Source: Ischnura elegans (taxonomy: Eukaryota > Arthropoda > Insecta > Odonata > Coenagrionidae). From it: a stretch of 64,000 nt of DNA. The first letter of the stretch is position 1. The number at the start of each line of letters is the position of its first letter. Where the stretch lies: NCBI RefSeq assembly GCF_921293095.1, contig NC_060252.1, positions 4,278,001-4,342,000 on the forward strand, written 5' to 3'. Below the pieces are notes generated by a model. The model made no database searches. It saw nothing but the letters and a program-made list of their open reading frames with translations, and had not been told where the DNA came from. The translations under genes were made by a program, and so were the position numbers. Below are positions 22,158-34,100 of this stretch, one piece after another.

Positions 22158-24742
22158 CTATAGTTTAAGAAGAACTTTATATCATGAGTGAGTTTAAATA
22201 AAAATGCATCGCACCTCATAATCATCTGTTTTAATTTTTAAATTCATTTTTACTGAGAAAAAGTTCTCTGTCAATGAATCCAAAGTATTTCTCTGAAATT
22301 AGTCCATTAGTGAATACAGAGGAAATTAAAAAATGACTGAAAATTTCACGCTGATACTCTTTTATTATGATGGTACAACAAAGGTTTGCCTTCGCTTAAT
22401 TTTTCAAATCCAAGTTTTTCCAGAGTTTCATGCTTGACATCGGTGTAGCCTCGAGCAATGAGTCATTCATTGCTACGCCCATGAAACGATGAAAATAAAC
22501 CGTTCTCGTGGATGTGAACCGCTTAAGTCAAGCGTTACAGGCTGGAGGTAGGAAGGCTGTCACTCGAGCTTACAAAAAATACTCGTATTCGGATAAATAC
22601 GAGTTTATTTCTTTATAAATACGAGATAAATTCGGTTCATTTTGAAAATTTGAGTCCAAATACGGAATAAGGAGGAATTTGGACGCTCGGTCGATTGCAG
22701 GTAGTCTCGGGCCCATCGGCCGATTATGTATGACGAATGAACTGGTGAGGTGGCTTAAGTGTTGGCTTTCCCACCCGGTGGTCTCGGGTTCAAATCCTAG
22801 CCCAGAATTTTCAGAGACTGCTACTTGAATATTGTGCAGGGGACATTTCAAGCGCAGCACTCCGTCCGCCGGATGGGACGTTAAGCCGTGGTCCCCTTGA
22901 CGCCTTTCATTAAGAGCAGGCTGATGCCGACGCCGGGTTTCTCTCCACACTTCCTTCCATACCCTTCCCTCATGGCGCAAATGATCTCAGCTGTCGGTCC
23001 CCTCCTCCAAATACCACACCAGCAACGGAATACATGAGTGGCAGCTGAGAGCGACGCTAATTAAAGCAAAAGAAGAAGCGGTGTGTTGGTGGGTGGGTAG
23101 GTGGGTAAGGTGGGCCCAAGTCTCACGGAGCATGATCCAGCACAAGTCCAAGTATGCTCGCTAGTACAAATATTCGGAATTGCCAAAAGTCTACTATTAA
23201 GAGAATCAGACAGGTCTATGGGAGTTTCCGAAAACGCTAATAATTATCAATATACACAGACAATATGTAAATCATGGACGAAGCTCGGTATGAAAAATTC
23301 ATTGAGCTTAGCCGAGATTAGAAAGCCAGCTGTGCGGATTGGCAGTCGGGCATGATTCCAGTTACATAACCAACATGGATGGCGAATCCCTGGCTGAAGG
23401 TGTTGTTCGGCACGGGAGACGTCTTTGGCGGAATGGCGACTTGGAGGGGCTGATTCATTTCTCGGAGAGTGTCTCAGTGAGCACGACCTCCATCTTCAGT
23501 GGCACCGTGTCGACTTGAGACGTCAACGCCGTGTTCAGCTAACCCAGTTTGACATTCGCATCGTAAGAAGGTGGCTTAGTATAACTGGCAGGCAATCCAT
23601 AGATCAGGGTTTCTAATCTCGGCGGAGCCAGATGAGTTTTCATACAGAATTTGATCTTCTTGGCGTACCTGTGCGCGTGACCGCGTACAAAGTCGATGCC
23701 ATTCTTTGCCAATAATCGAGTTAATTTGATGACGTGTGACAAAGATCTCGCTCGATTTACTACCTGGCCCCCACGAGAGTGACACCTAGCGGTCATTGCC
23801 GCGTTAATTATGCCTTCGGTAGATACTAGGTGTCGGTCGTTTTGGATGGATGTAGGAAGTTTTTTGTGATGACTCGGCCATGGCAGCTAGAGGCCTCCTC
23901 AGTTGGGGTTAGTTCGTAAATTAGGTCGATATCCTTCGTCTCATGATATCTTATTTTAGAGCCAATCCCGTGTAATGAATTGTTAACGCCTCCAACAACG
24001 CATTGATTCTGACTCCTTCATGTTGTTAAAATGCATATCCTTGTGTTTGCCTACCACATTCATCTCTTCACTAAAAAGGGACTTCTTTTCACGCATCGTG
24101 AACGTTTTTTCTCCCTATTACCTCTATTAACGCCTTCCTCATACATGATCTCTTATTTCAAACTATGGATATGCATGGTAGTGGGTATATGTTCTCCCAA
24201 GACCCTGTCACGATTTAACCATACGAATGGATGTCCGGAGTCTGGATGTCACGATTCATCCAGGCTCTGGAATGCACTGAAAGATTATACTGCATAAACG
24301 TTGAGTAAAGTAAACGGAAGTAAAGATGGTTGTCGGGCGGCGGTGCGTTGCTTTCTGATTAAGTCCCATCGAATACAGCCTTCCACTCATCGCACGACAC
24401 GACACCAAAAGCCACCGCGCGACTGGAGTTTATACTCACGTTCGTCTTCCGCTGCTTCCTGTACCTGTGGAAATAGCGAGAAGCTTCCGCAATGCGGACC
24501 GGAACTTCCGAGAAAACGATGATGAGGAAGAGAAAAGCGACGAGGGCGACCAGCTGCAGGACGACGGCGATGGTGGCGCCGTCGATCGCCAGGGCCTCTG
24601 GCGGAGGCTTCACCCATTCCAGCGGCAACATCTCAGCCGGCTTCGCTCCGCCAATGGCGTCGACGAGTCGCGCTTGCACCTTCATCTTCCTCCCCTTGTG
24701 CGCCTGGGTCGCGTTCTGGTCCGCGGTCATGGCCAACGGACG
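21948..24742 (-). CDS. Unrecognised small single-pass membrane protein, two exons
   Basis: The model joins 24730-24440 and 22157-21948 (- strand), 166 aa. ATG at 24730 is followed by 97 codons to a GTGAGT donor. The acceptor CTATAG opens a second exon of 69 codons plus TAA, in the same phase 0. Residues 1-50 are hydrophilic with a basic patch (HKGRKMK). Residues about 53-74 form one hydrophobic helix (TIAVVLQLVALVAFLFLIIV). The following RYFHRYRKQRKTN is strongly basic, which suggests a cytoplasmic C-terminus. Exon 2 starts acidic (EEMKDE, ESEDEVP) and ends with an amphipathic FLAVWFQYYLTIRSKFL stretch. There is no signal peptide. A TTCTCTGCATTCAG acceptor just before 24742 suggests a separate 5' untranslated exon upstream. 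I know no family for it. Confidence 0.68.
22158..24439 (-). other. Intron of the membrane-protein gene
   Basis: A 2.3-kb GT-AG intron. It contains the tRNA-derived SINE at 22735-23078 on the opposite strand. The stretch 23100-24430 has no structure I can name beyond a small inverted pair, GACACCTAG near 23780 and CTAGGTGTC near 23828. Confidence 0.6.
22735..23078 (+). mobile_element. tRNA-derived SINE
   Basis: An internal polymerase III promoter is visible: box A TGGCTTAAGTG at 22751-22761 and box B GGTTCAAATCC at 22787-22797, 25 bases apart as in a tRNA. The body follows with the stem GGGAC GTTAAGCCGTG GTCCC (22875-22895), a pattern I recall from other arthropod SINEs. The element ends in an A-rich AAGCAAAAGAAGAAG tail. 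I saw no clear target duplication. It lies in an intron, opposite in direction to the host gene. Confidence 0.82.
24440..24730 (-). CDS. Membrane-protein gene, coding exon 1
   Basis: MTADQNATQAHKGRK through HRYRKQRKTN, with the membrane helix, ends exactly at the donor CGAAC|GTGAGT. GGCCATGACC gives a reasonable start context. The exon is GC-rich and CpG-containing compared with its surroundings. A frameshifted shadow frame overlaps it. Confidence 0.68.
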
Positions 24743-26895
24743 CTGAATGCAGAGAAATTCATTCTGTTCAACTCATGCTGGCTCCGCTTTGGGAAATACC
24801 TACGGGCTAACCGTTATTATAAAATGGAATGTCGAATGCTGTCCGCCGGGAACGCCATTGACTTACGCCAAGACGAGACCCTCCCGATCAACATTGAATT
24901 GTAAAGGCGAAAATTTGCAAAATTACAATGTGGTGATGGCAATTGTTGAAGCGCTTAAACTGTTGAAAAGAATCCAAGAGTTTAAGTATCCAAATAACAA
25001 TAAATCAGAATTAAAAGACCCGAGAAATAAACTATAAACAGCATAATTTTCATGCATTTAAATGGAGTGCTCTATGTCCGTGCCAAAATGGGAAATATGC
25101 GCAATTATCTGGCTTCACTCGGAAAAGGAGTTGAAACATTCCACGGTTTGGAATTCACCGGAAATGATAATTAGTACCTATGTTGCCGAATTGAATTGAG
25201 GTCGATCTGAGTTCAAATAAATGCGAACTTTCCTAAGTAAACTGTCCAATATCGCCTTGTTCACTAATACCGAGTGGGAATATCAGGATTGTGATTTCGA
25301 TTTATGCTCTCGAAAACCGTTTAAAGAAAATCTAGAGAGTAAATCAATGTCACTCTTTAACAGTAAAACTCAATATTTTAGAATATGTACGAAATATCTT
25401 GATGTATCTTACTAGTGCAGGTTATACTTAATTTTTTTCAAAGAAGAACTAAAATGAATCTTAACCATCGAGATATATTTCAGGTATCAGATTGGCGAAT
25501 CATTTGCAATTAATAAAGCAAACCCTGCGCTTCGTATATATAAGATTTCAATTTATTCACGGAGTGTATGTTGTAGTTGAAAATTTCACTCCAATATTTC
25601 CTCCAGTGTAAGTGTTTATATTTAAGATACAAGGAATTATCGATAAAGGACTTAACCTACGCGTCTTAAAACATTTTTTAGCTCTGAACGGAAGTTCAAA
25701 TGATTTAATGGTCACAAAAGAGGGGCTCGAGTAGGAATGACATCTCCTCTAAAAATATTCGAAGAATGTAAGTTTTAGTTATTCATTAGCCATGGGAATC
25801 TCCCCACTTAGACCTTGAATTTCTAACGGAGCCTCCTACAGACTTCACATAATGCGAACAATTTACTCATCACATTCTCTGCAAATTCATTAAACAGAGG
25901 AATTAAAGACAAATGCAGCGCCTCGAACGGATGTGGACAGCGGTTATTTTGAGCGGTGCAGGATGAGTCGCAATAATTCCAAGGAAAGATAATGCGAGCC
26001 TGAGGTCCAAATAGCCATCTCAGAAGTGGTGAGCCATGCAGAGGAGGGTGGCAGAGGATAATGTCAATGTGAACCATTCTTCCGAATCGCTCTTCATCAT
26101 TTGCGTGAAATTGACTGTTATTTGGAATACTAATTTAATTCGCGCGGATTAAAAGTGTGTTTAACTTAGGAATTCTCAAAAACGGAAAAAAAGCTTTAAT
26201 TTTTGTATGACCGTACGTGAATGAATGTTCATTTTGAAATCAGCGAGAGCGCTTGATAATCGAAGAGTTAAAGTAGAAGTAATGAGGAATTAATATTTCC
26301 ACCCTCCTCGAAGGAAATAAAGTAGCACTTAGAAGTAGGACTTGAAATTATACAGCAGATAACCTCAAAAATTTCTATTAAGAATTTTCTTCGAAGTTTT
26401 AGAATAAATAAGAAAAATATCGGGGAGGCAATGCCGACTGAGATGCTTGCAACTTGATCATCATAATTCAGGAATAGTGTCACGACGCATTAAGCGAAAT
26501 TTCATCGGCGAATTTGACTAAGAGGGAACAAACGTATCTTAAATAAACTAGTGCGATTATGGCAGTTAACGTATCATGTGATGCGGTATCAAACGCTTGC
26601 GAAAGTAGTCGAAGAACGGCACGCGGGGAAAGAGTAAAACGTATCAGTGGTGAAGAAATGAGTTCAGGAGAGATGAGTTTGAAGGTGGATTGAAACTTGG
26701 CATTCAAAGCATTCACCTTTCCTCTTAAAATCGTAATTTTGGCACGAGGACTGATGATGAATTTTGGCTGCAAATACAGACATCCTGGATGAATGTTTTA
26801 AAAGGTGCCTCGATTTTCTGAGAAGACAAGTACATAGATACTAAGTTTAAAATGCCTTGCATCTCATCTCTCCTTTGCTGTTGATAACATGCATT
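24743..26895. other. Spacer upstream of the membrane-protein gene
   Basis: AT-rich sequence of 2.1 kb with no gene or clear repeat. It should contain the promoter and first untranslated exon of the - strand gene, but nothing marks them. Confidence 0.5.
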
Positions 26896-26908
26896 AGAAA
26901 GACAGCAA

Positions 26909-27377
26909 ACCAAACGTAGAATTTATTAGACCTATCCTTCTATATGGATCTGAATCATTGGTTATCGACAAAAGAACGGAAAAGAAGTTAATTGTCTTTG
27001 ATAATAAAGTGTTAGGGAAAGTTTTTGGACCAACAAGAGGGAATGGAACGTGGAGAATAAAACATAACAGGGGAATCAGGGACCTTTTCAACTCGCCAGA
27101 CGTAGTAGCCGAAGCTAAGATCCGCAGAGTGCGATGGGCAGGGCACATAATACGAAGAGAGCAAGAGGCTCTAGTAAAACGAGTCTGGGCAGAAAACCCT
27201 GATGGAAAACGACCTGCAGGAAGACGGAGAAAAAGATGGAAGGATGCGATGGTGATTGATATGGGGAAAATGGGAGTCAGCGAGGCGGATGTAGAGGTTA
27301 GAAAGAGTTGGGGGCAGACAGTTGTCGAGGCTAAACACCATTTAGGGTAGAAATGGCCATGGGAGAGTGAGTGAGTG
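26909..27377 (+). mobile_element. 5'-truncated LINE (reverse transcriptase C-terminus)
   Basis: The insert is 469 bp between two copies of AGAAAGACAGCAA (26896-26908 and 27378-27390), a 13-bp target duplication. Its frame starts FIRPILLYGSESLVIDKRTE and continues through IRRVRWAGHIIRRE and RPAGRRRKRWKD, the usual C-terminal segment after the reverse transcriptase domain of non-LTR retrotransposons. It stays open to the stop at 27348-27350. The 3' end is a GTGAGTGAGTGAG repeat instead of poly-A. Severe 5' truncation is typical of target-primed insertion. Confidence 0.9.
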
Positions 27378-27390
27378 AGAAAGACAGCAA

Positions 27391-30300
27391 TAATGGTGAT
27401 CCCGATGTAGCGCTTGCAGAAATATGAAATTCACTCTTTAATTCTTTTGAATGACTTCGAACATTCCACTCCACTTATGCCTAAGTTGAAGAATTTACTC
27501 TAAAGTAAATTGATTGAGAGTAAGTGGTTTAAGAGGAGCTTCATTATTGTCTAAAGCGACGATATAATAGCAAAATCAATTCATAATAATGTCATATATT
27601 TAACTCAATTGAAACAAGCTAAACGTTTTCGCCAGCATGTGAGTATCCTAATACGTCTTTTTCCTGCTTTCGTTTCAAGCATTTTGAGTGATCATACAAC
27701 ATTATCAAGCAGGATAACTAAATCAAAGTGAGAGGATACCTAGGTATTTGAAATCAATGAATTCCAACAAATATAGAGAAATACATCACAATAATGGTAT
27801 TCAACTCAGTTACAAATCAATTTTTTTGCGATAAATGAGGCATTCAATATCAAGCCATAGATATCTACTTACTTAATGTAATATCAAAACAATGAGGCAG
27901 GTGTGTGGTCTGCTCAAATTATGTGCCGAAAAATGCGATAATGTCTTGTAAGTTCCTTTAGGGGAATGCTGCGTGGGAAATATTTTCACTCGACATTTCA
28001 CTCCTATTCCTGGGAGCGTTTTTAAGAGTATGAGAGCAATGTTCTCGTCTCGATCTTATATAGAGTCCGTTGCCCAATTGTTGGCCCGATGTTTTCCACG
28101 CAGCGTTTTCCAAAAAGAATATACAAGATAGATAAAAGAAGCTTCGAAAATCTTCTAACAAAAATACGATAGTAGTTATCTTAGGAAAAGACATGATTTT
28201 ATCTTCATAAATATCTCTTTTAGGCCTGATTGCGACTAATATGAACTCCATAAGTTAAACAAAAACTTTTGCCTTTCACCTTGGCAATCATAATATAATT
28301 AGGCATTAAAAAACGTATGTACACAAAACTATAACCTGGAACCCAAACTAATATTTTAGAAATCTGTAATTGATGCGACTACTTTAGCATTAATTTTCAT
28401 CACATTTTACCTTTGAAAAATAAAAGGACTCTCAATTTTGATTAATCCTCCTAAACTTTACTGTTTTTTTAATGGGCTATACGGCACTCTATTTACTGTG
28501 TTTCATGCTTAAAAAGCAGCAAAGTCACTTAAAAAATGAAGAGAACATGGGCGTACCTTGAAGTAGGTGAAATGGAGATGTAATTAAATTTCGCTCAATC
28601 CATTTCCACAGGCTTTTCGATTGCTTGCTATATTCATAAATCCCACAAGGCCAATGATCTGCAGAATAATAGAGACAATTTCACTTCTTCAATCAAGCTG
28701 AAACAATCCATGAAGATACGACATTAAACGCATTGAAATAGTTTTTCCTTTGGCGTACTCACAAGTATTTTGGCATAATTCTTGAAAAACATGTTATGTT
28801 CTGAGCCTTCATATCCTAGCAACCAAAATAAAAGACTGTAAACATGTGACTGCAAAATTTGTATAAGTATTTCTGATGCTGTATGCAATCGAATATTGCA
28901 AACAAAATGTTCAGGTATTCAAATTATACGCTATCGTAATTTATAATTTGATAAATAATTCATATTTTAGGAGAATTAAATTGATATTCACTATCCTGCA
29001 TGATCTGCATTGATAAAAACCTCTGCTCCCTCTTCCTGCACTGTTTAACCGTCAATCACAATCTCCTCTCTTCAATATAGTTTGCTCTTCTTGTACAGGA
29101 ATGTCATTGTGAGCATCGAAATATCTGAGAGAGACGAGTCTGTATACATTTCTTTATATATCCATGTATAGTGTGCTGATTGCAACAGGTGCGATATGAC
29201 AAGTTTGTGGCTGTTATGATATGACAAGTCTCCTACAGGTGCGGTATTACATATCTTCTGCAAGTGTGGTATAGAAGTCTACAGCTAGTATGTATTCACA
29301 TAACTAGTAGGCTTTCTTCATGCTTGCAAACGGCTTTCAAGCTATGTAAACAAGCTTTGTCGTGACAAGCAAATGACAACCCTATGACAAGCTTGTCGCA
29401 AGTACATGCTATCTGGGAAGTATTTAAAACGAAAAGAGCAAAGCGATAAGGCAGGAAATTTGCAATGTAATATTTGGGAAGTCGAATTCTTCATAGCATA
29501 TGAACAACCACGCTGAAAAATTTGCTTTACACTTTTCTATTGATTTTTTTCTTTACATGTTGCCCACGTCTATAAAAGAGAAAAACGCGATTGTATTTAG
29601 ATTACACTGCACTTATCCTATGAATCTCACGTGCCAAACTCATTTTCCCGTTGTGGGCGTGGAACGCCAACGAACATCGGAAACGGTACAAAATATATTA
29701 AATCTTACATTGACATTAAATTGTAATTTGAATTTGATGAAATAAACTAAAAAGGAGAAATATTTTAAACTGTTTCAATTCAGTCGTCACATTAAAACGT
29801 CTGCTTTAATTATCAAAGAGCTTTAGATTATTGCATTCCACATTGCGGTGTAGCATAAGACATTGATCGATCACAAGCTTTTACCTAGATATAATATTAC
29901 AATATAAACATGCATTTTTATATAATTATAACAAGGTTTTTATCGCAAAATAAAAAGGATAAAATAAATTGTCCTTGAGCCCGACAGTGTCCCATGACTG
30001 TGACATTTTGTAATTATGAAATTTGAAGACGCCATTCGGTTTGCGATTCCGAGTGCTTTTGCGCGAAACGGTGTCTCGTCGCTCCCTCAAAGTGAAAATG
30101 CTGTGTCGCGAGGGATTTATCAGCTGTTTCTAGTGCTGGGAGTCGTCCGAATCCAATGAGCGAAAAATCATTCGACTCAAACGGCATCTTCTTTCCCTAA
30201 GGAGTTTGTTTGCCTTTGAAGAACCTGGCTGTTTTATGCCACCATTCTTATGATGCCACTAGGCATTTTTTGTTTCCGAAAAATTCTAATCGTTAAACGA

Positions 30301-30600
30301 TCGATAATGTCCATTCTTTATTGCTCAAACCATCGAATTTTCGCGTGAAGCATTCCGAGTCTCCAGTGAGTTTCAGCCTAATTTGTTTAAAAAATGCGTA
30401 ACGCTTTGTTTAGGCCCGTCTTCATGCTTGTGAATGAATTTCAATTCTTAGATGAATGACTTTTTGAATTCGGAAATTCGAAGACTTCCTTGACGTCTTT
30501 TGGTTTGGGATTCCAATTGCTTTTGTGAGAAGCGATGTCTCGATTTCTCGTCAAATGAGCGACGAATCCTTCTCGGTAGGAGTGAAACAACCGTTCATTT
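27391..30600. other. Spacer upstream of the Pvf-like gene
   Basis: AT-rich 3.2 kb with no gene I can support. Near 29185-29400 there are several diverged ATGACAAG / ACAAGCTTGTCG words, perhaps an old repeat. A degenerate duplicated block starts at about 30017 and recurs at about 30473. Confidence 0.55.
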
Positions 30601-30740
30601 CCAACGCAGTCCGTGTGTGCAGCCGCTGTGTTTTCACTGCCGTTCAAGGGAGCTTATCGCACCGTCAGACCGCACCTTCCGCTCCCGGCAACCACCGCTC
30701 TCACACAGCAAAGCGCCTCACTCACGCATCCGCCGCCGCC
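30600..30740 (+). promoter_or_regulatory. GC-rich 5' region of the Pvf-like gene
   Basis: GC and CpG content rises sharply from about 30600 and stays high through the first coding exon, unlike the AT-rich surroundings. The stretch directly before the start codon ends CCGCCGCCGCC ATG, a good initiation context. No TATA box is evident. The extent of the untranslated region is a guess. Confidence 0.45.
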
Positions 30741-31112
30741 ATGTCGCCGCGCCTCCTGCTGCTGCTCTTCGCTGCTCTCGCGTGCGTGGTGGAGGCTCAA
30801 CTCGGGGACGGCGCGACCAACAGGAGGCAGGGCAACGGCAACAGGAGGGGCCCCGGCAGCAATAGGGGTCGTCGGGGGGGCGGTGGTCCCCGGCGGAGGG
30901 CCCCAAACGCGGGGCCCTCGGCCGTGACCGTCGACCCAGACCCGATGCCGTGTCGCCCGCGCAATGCGTCCGTGCCGCTCCCTCCCGCGCCGCCGGGGAA
31001 GCTCTACGTGCCCAACTGCGCCGTCGTGGAGCGGTGTTCTGGGTGCTGCAGCGTCGAGGCCATCGAGTGCGTCCCGCGCCCGGGCGCCAAAGTGGCCTTC
31101 GCCAAGTGGAAG
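30741..31112 (+). CDS. Pvf-like exon 1: signal peptide, basic linker, first half of cystine knot
   Basis: MSPRLLLLLFAALACVVEAQ is a clear signal peptide. Residues 28-53 are rich in Arg, Asn and Gly, resembling a heparin-binding segment. The PDGF core follows: C71, PNCAVVERCSGCC, IEC and a VAFAKWK strand. The exon ends in phase 0 at AAG|GTAACC. RNAS near residue 75 is a possible N-glycosylation site. Confidence 0.93.
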
Positions 31113-34100
31113 GTAACCACGCAATCTCCGGGTTCACAACAGGCGCGTCATCCTGGCACGACTCCCTCGACAATTTGGAGTTCCGTATGCCTTCAGTTGT
31201 TTGCGGGATGACTTTGTGGAACTTGCTCATGGTTAAGCTAATGCATGGATAGCTACGACTATTTGGTACAACATCCGCCGGTTTCAACACCCCCATAACA
31301 TCATCTTAAATCGATGCATTATCTATTTATAATGACGCGGGATAATGTCAACCAGTCATAATTGCGCCAAAAAGTGTGCGGATTTTATAAAGTCATCTAT
31401 ATATTTATTCAATTTGGACCTCCCTCTTCAATGCACAATAATTCCTTACCCTTTCATTATATCGAAATATCCCATTCACTTCTTTCCTCTCCCTCGTTTA
31501 CCGAAAAACGAAAACATTTTACCCACTAACAGCGATTCCAACATCCCCTCCCCGTTTAGTACTCGTTCCATCCAAACCTTCTGTCTCCCCTCCGTAACTC
31601 ATCCACAAGCTGCCTCTCCTCACCCACTTCTTCGTCGTTCCTCCTCCTCTCCGTCCACTTCACCCTCTCCATTCTTCGCCACGTCCTAATGTCGAATGCC
31701 TCCAGTCTTCTCTCGTCCTCTTCCCTTGGTCTGATCCGTTTACACTCTGCACTGATTGAAACGGGGAATCATCACCTTTCCAGAAGGTGTCGATGGCAGG
31801 CCGTCATAATTTCTCTTTTGATGGCTTAGCCTTTTCTCATTGAAACTCAACTCCTCAGCTGCGGCAGCTTCATCGTATCTCTTTCCCTTCACGAGAAAAC
31901 ATCGGCAGGAACCGCGACGACCGCGACCTCTAAGGCCCACAGGGGCATTAGGACTCCTTTCGCCCCTTCCTACATTTGAATTGAGGTTCCACTAATACGG
32001 CTGAGGTAATTACTGACGGATTATTACGAGTGGTTTACTCACATAACTGCGTCAATTCGTTTTAGCTGGCCGATGGAAGAAGCATTGCATTATACTTTTT
32101 GTAGGAAATCTCAGTTCTATTTCGTATCAAACACTGAGGAAATATCTTAATATTTACCAAGTATACGTAGGAATGTCAGGAATATTGCACAGAAAATGTG
32201 TCGGAGAGAGGACGTGGCGATGATATGCGGCTCTAAAGGTGGTAGGAGGGAGGTTAGCCAATTTTTCTTAGATCTCTCTCATTTAATATTTAAGTCTAGG
32301 AAAACGAGTCTTTAACCTAACATTTTATTTTTTTAGCATGATAAGATATAGATTTTTTAAATTAAAATAATTATGTAACACAATGCCGGCAATGGTAATT
32401 ATTTACTCAAAGCATGGAAACATTCCTTCATTTATCCACTGATAGAAGAAATGGAATTTTTATTTTCCCCTGAAATTGGGATCGCTCTGTCACCAGCGCC
32501 AGAGTGGCGACTTTTGTAGATCCATTTGCATGCGCAGATGACATAATATGCAGAAACCATTGTCGGGTGGTCGAGAGTTGAGTTTTGTATTTAATTGCCG
32601 AAATTACCATTTGCAGTTTTTGTTGTGGATATGTTGAACTCCTACCAAGTCAAGCTGAGACGATATTACTTATACCTTCCATCAACAGCCGAGGGTCATA
32701 ATTGCTCTCCTTGGAGCTCATTTTCTCGATTTTAAAGATTCTAGGAATCGTAGCTGATAAGCTTTTATTATCATTTGATTATGAAATGTCCGTAATTGCG
32801 TTTTTACTGGGTTTTCTGCTGCATCATGGTGCCATTCCTACGTATCATTTTAAATCCATTTCAGCATCCTACGAACTGAGTTCAGAAGTAAGTAAGGTTT
32901 AAATCTACTATTAGGGCCATTTTTGCTCATTATTATTGTTACACTTGAGTTGGATGTAAATGCCACAAGAATAACTCTCTACTATGCAGCGCTAAGCGTT
33001 ATTTTCTTTTTCATAGCTCGTCGATGGCTTGGTTGGTAAACGAGCTCAATGGTCGTTGACGCGCTCAAATTCCTGGGTAGGACGCGATTAAAGACCTCAG
33101 AATGCCAGAAAAGGTTAGGGTGATTCACAAACAGAGCATCAACGTGCATGGAGGCACCGATCCGGTGTAAAAATACAGAAGAATACACGAACGAACACAT
33201 TTCCGTAATACTCGTGATGCAATCACTCCACGATAACAATTATTTTACTAAACCAGCGCAAATGCAAAATGGGGGGATTGAGCTCTACGGCCTCAAAGAT
33301 GTAGGCAAGGAAGATAATAAATTGGCCGTGTATTCATACGGCATTATACATTGCCATTAAAGTACGTTCCTTTTCTACATCTAAACATGAGTACCTAATT
33401 TGCTTCCTGTTCACCCCGTTGCGTTGCCTGGGAATTGTTGGTAGTGTGAACATTTTTATTTTCCTATGGTTTGATGGAACAAACAAACACATGGAATTCA
33501 TAGAGCGAAATAATGTTAAGATATTTTTACACTTTTTAATTTATGTCAGATTTATTGTGTTCGCACGATAAGCAATAATAGTGTGCTTGAAAATAACAAT
33601 GACAAATAATTTAAGAAGGGATAACATCAAGATAATGTAACATTTGAGTGCATTTTAACCAGGGGAAAATACATCCGTAATACGATACTTTGGTTAGCTA
33701 TGAAGAGGTTCAATCATTTTCATTACGATGACATTTTTGTGCCAAAGGTGTTTTGAATATACATTATTCGGGGAATTTATGGCATAATTATTGTAAGGGA
33801 AAGGTTTTGCAAGCAGATATTTTGTGAATGGTTTTTATTTCCCATTTCATACCATTGTATCAATGCGGAGAGCTCTCATAACAGACATTCAAGCACTCCT
33901 AACTCGTTTCAGACAAACGAATACATCCCGGATCGAAATGGGCGATGGAGGTTCAATCAAGTGGTCACATTCGAAGTTGAAAAGCACACCAAATGCACTT
34001 GCGGCTGCAAGGTAAGTGGGGCATTCAAAGCGGCAGTGACAGCAGTCGCATTTACTACATATGAATACGACGGGAGTAATAACAATTAAAACAAAAAATC

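Noticed and set aside
22570-22980. 136-aa - strand open frame
   Set aside because: It covers the SINE body. The sequence is explained by the polymerase III promoter boxes and SINE structure.
23380-23840. Possible exon or tRNA near 23.4-23.8 kb
   Set aside because: Open frames exist on both strands without domains. The region lacks box A and box B tRNA signals and a cloverleaf.
30654-31296. Long - strand frames over Pvf exon 1
   Set aside because: Antisense shadows of a GC-rich exon, Arg/Pro-rich without any domain.
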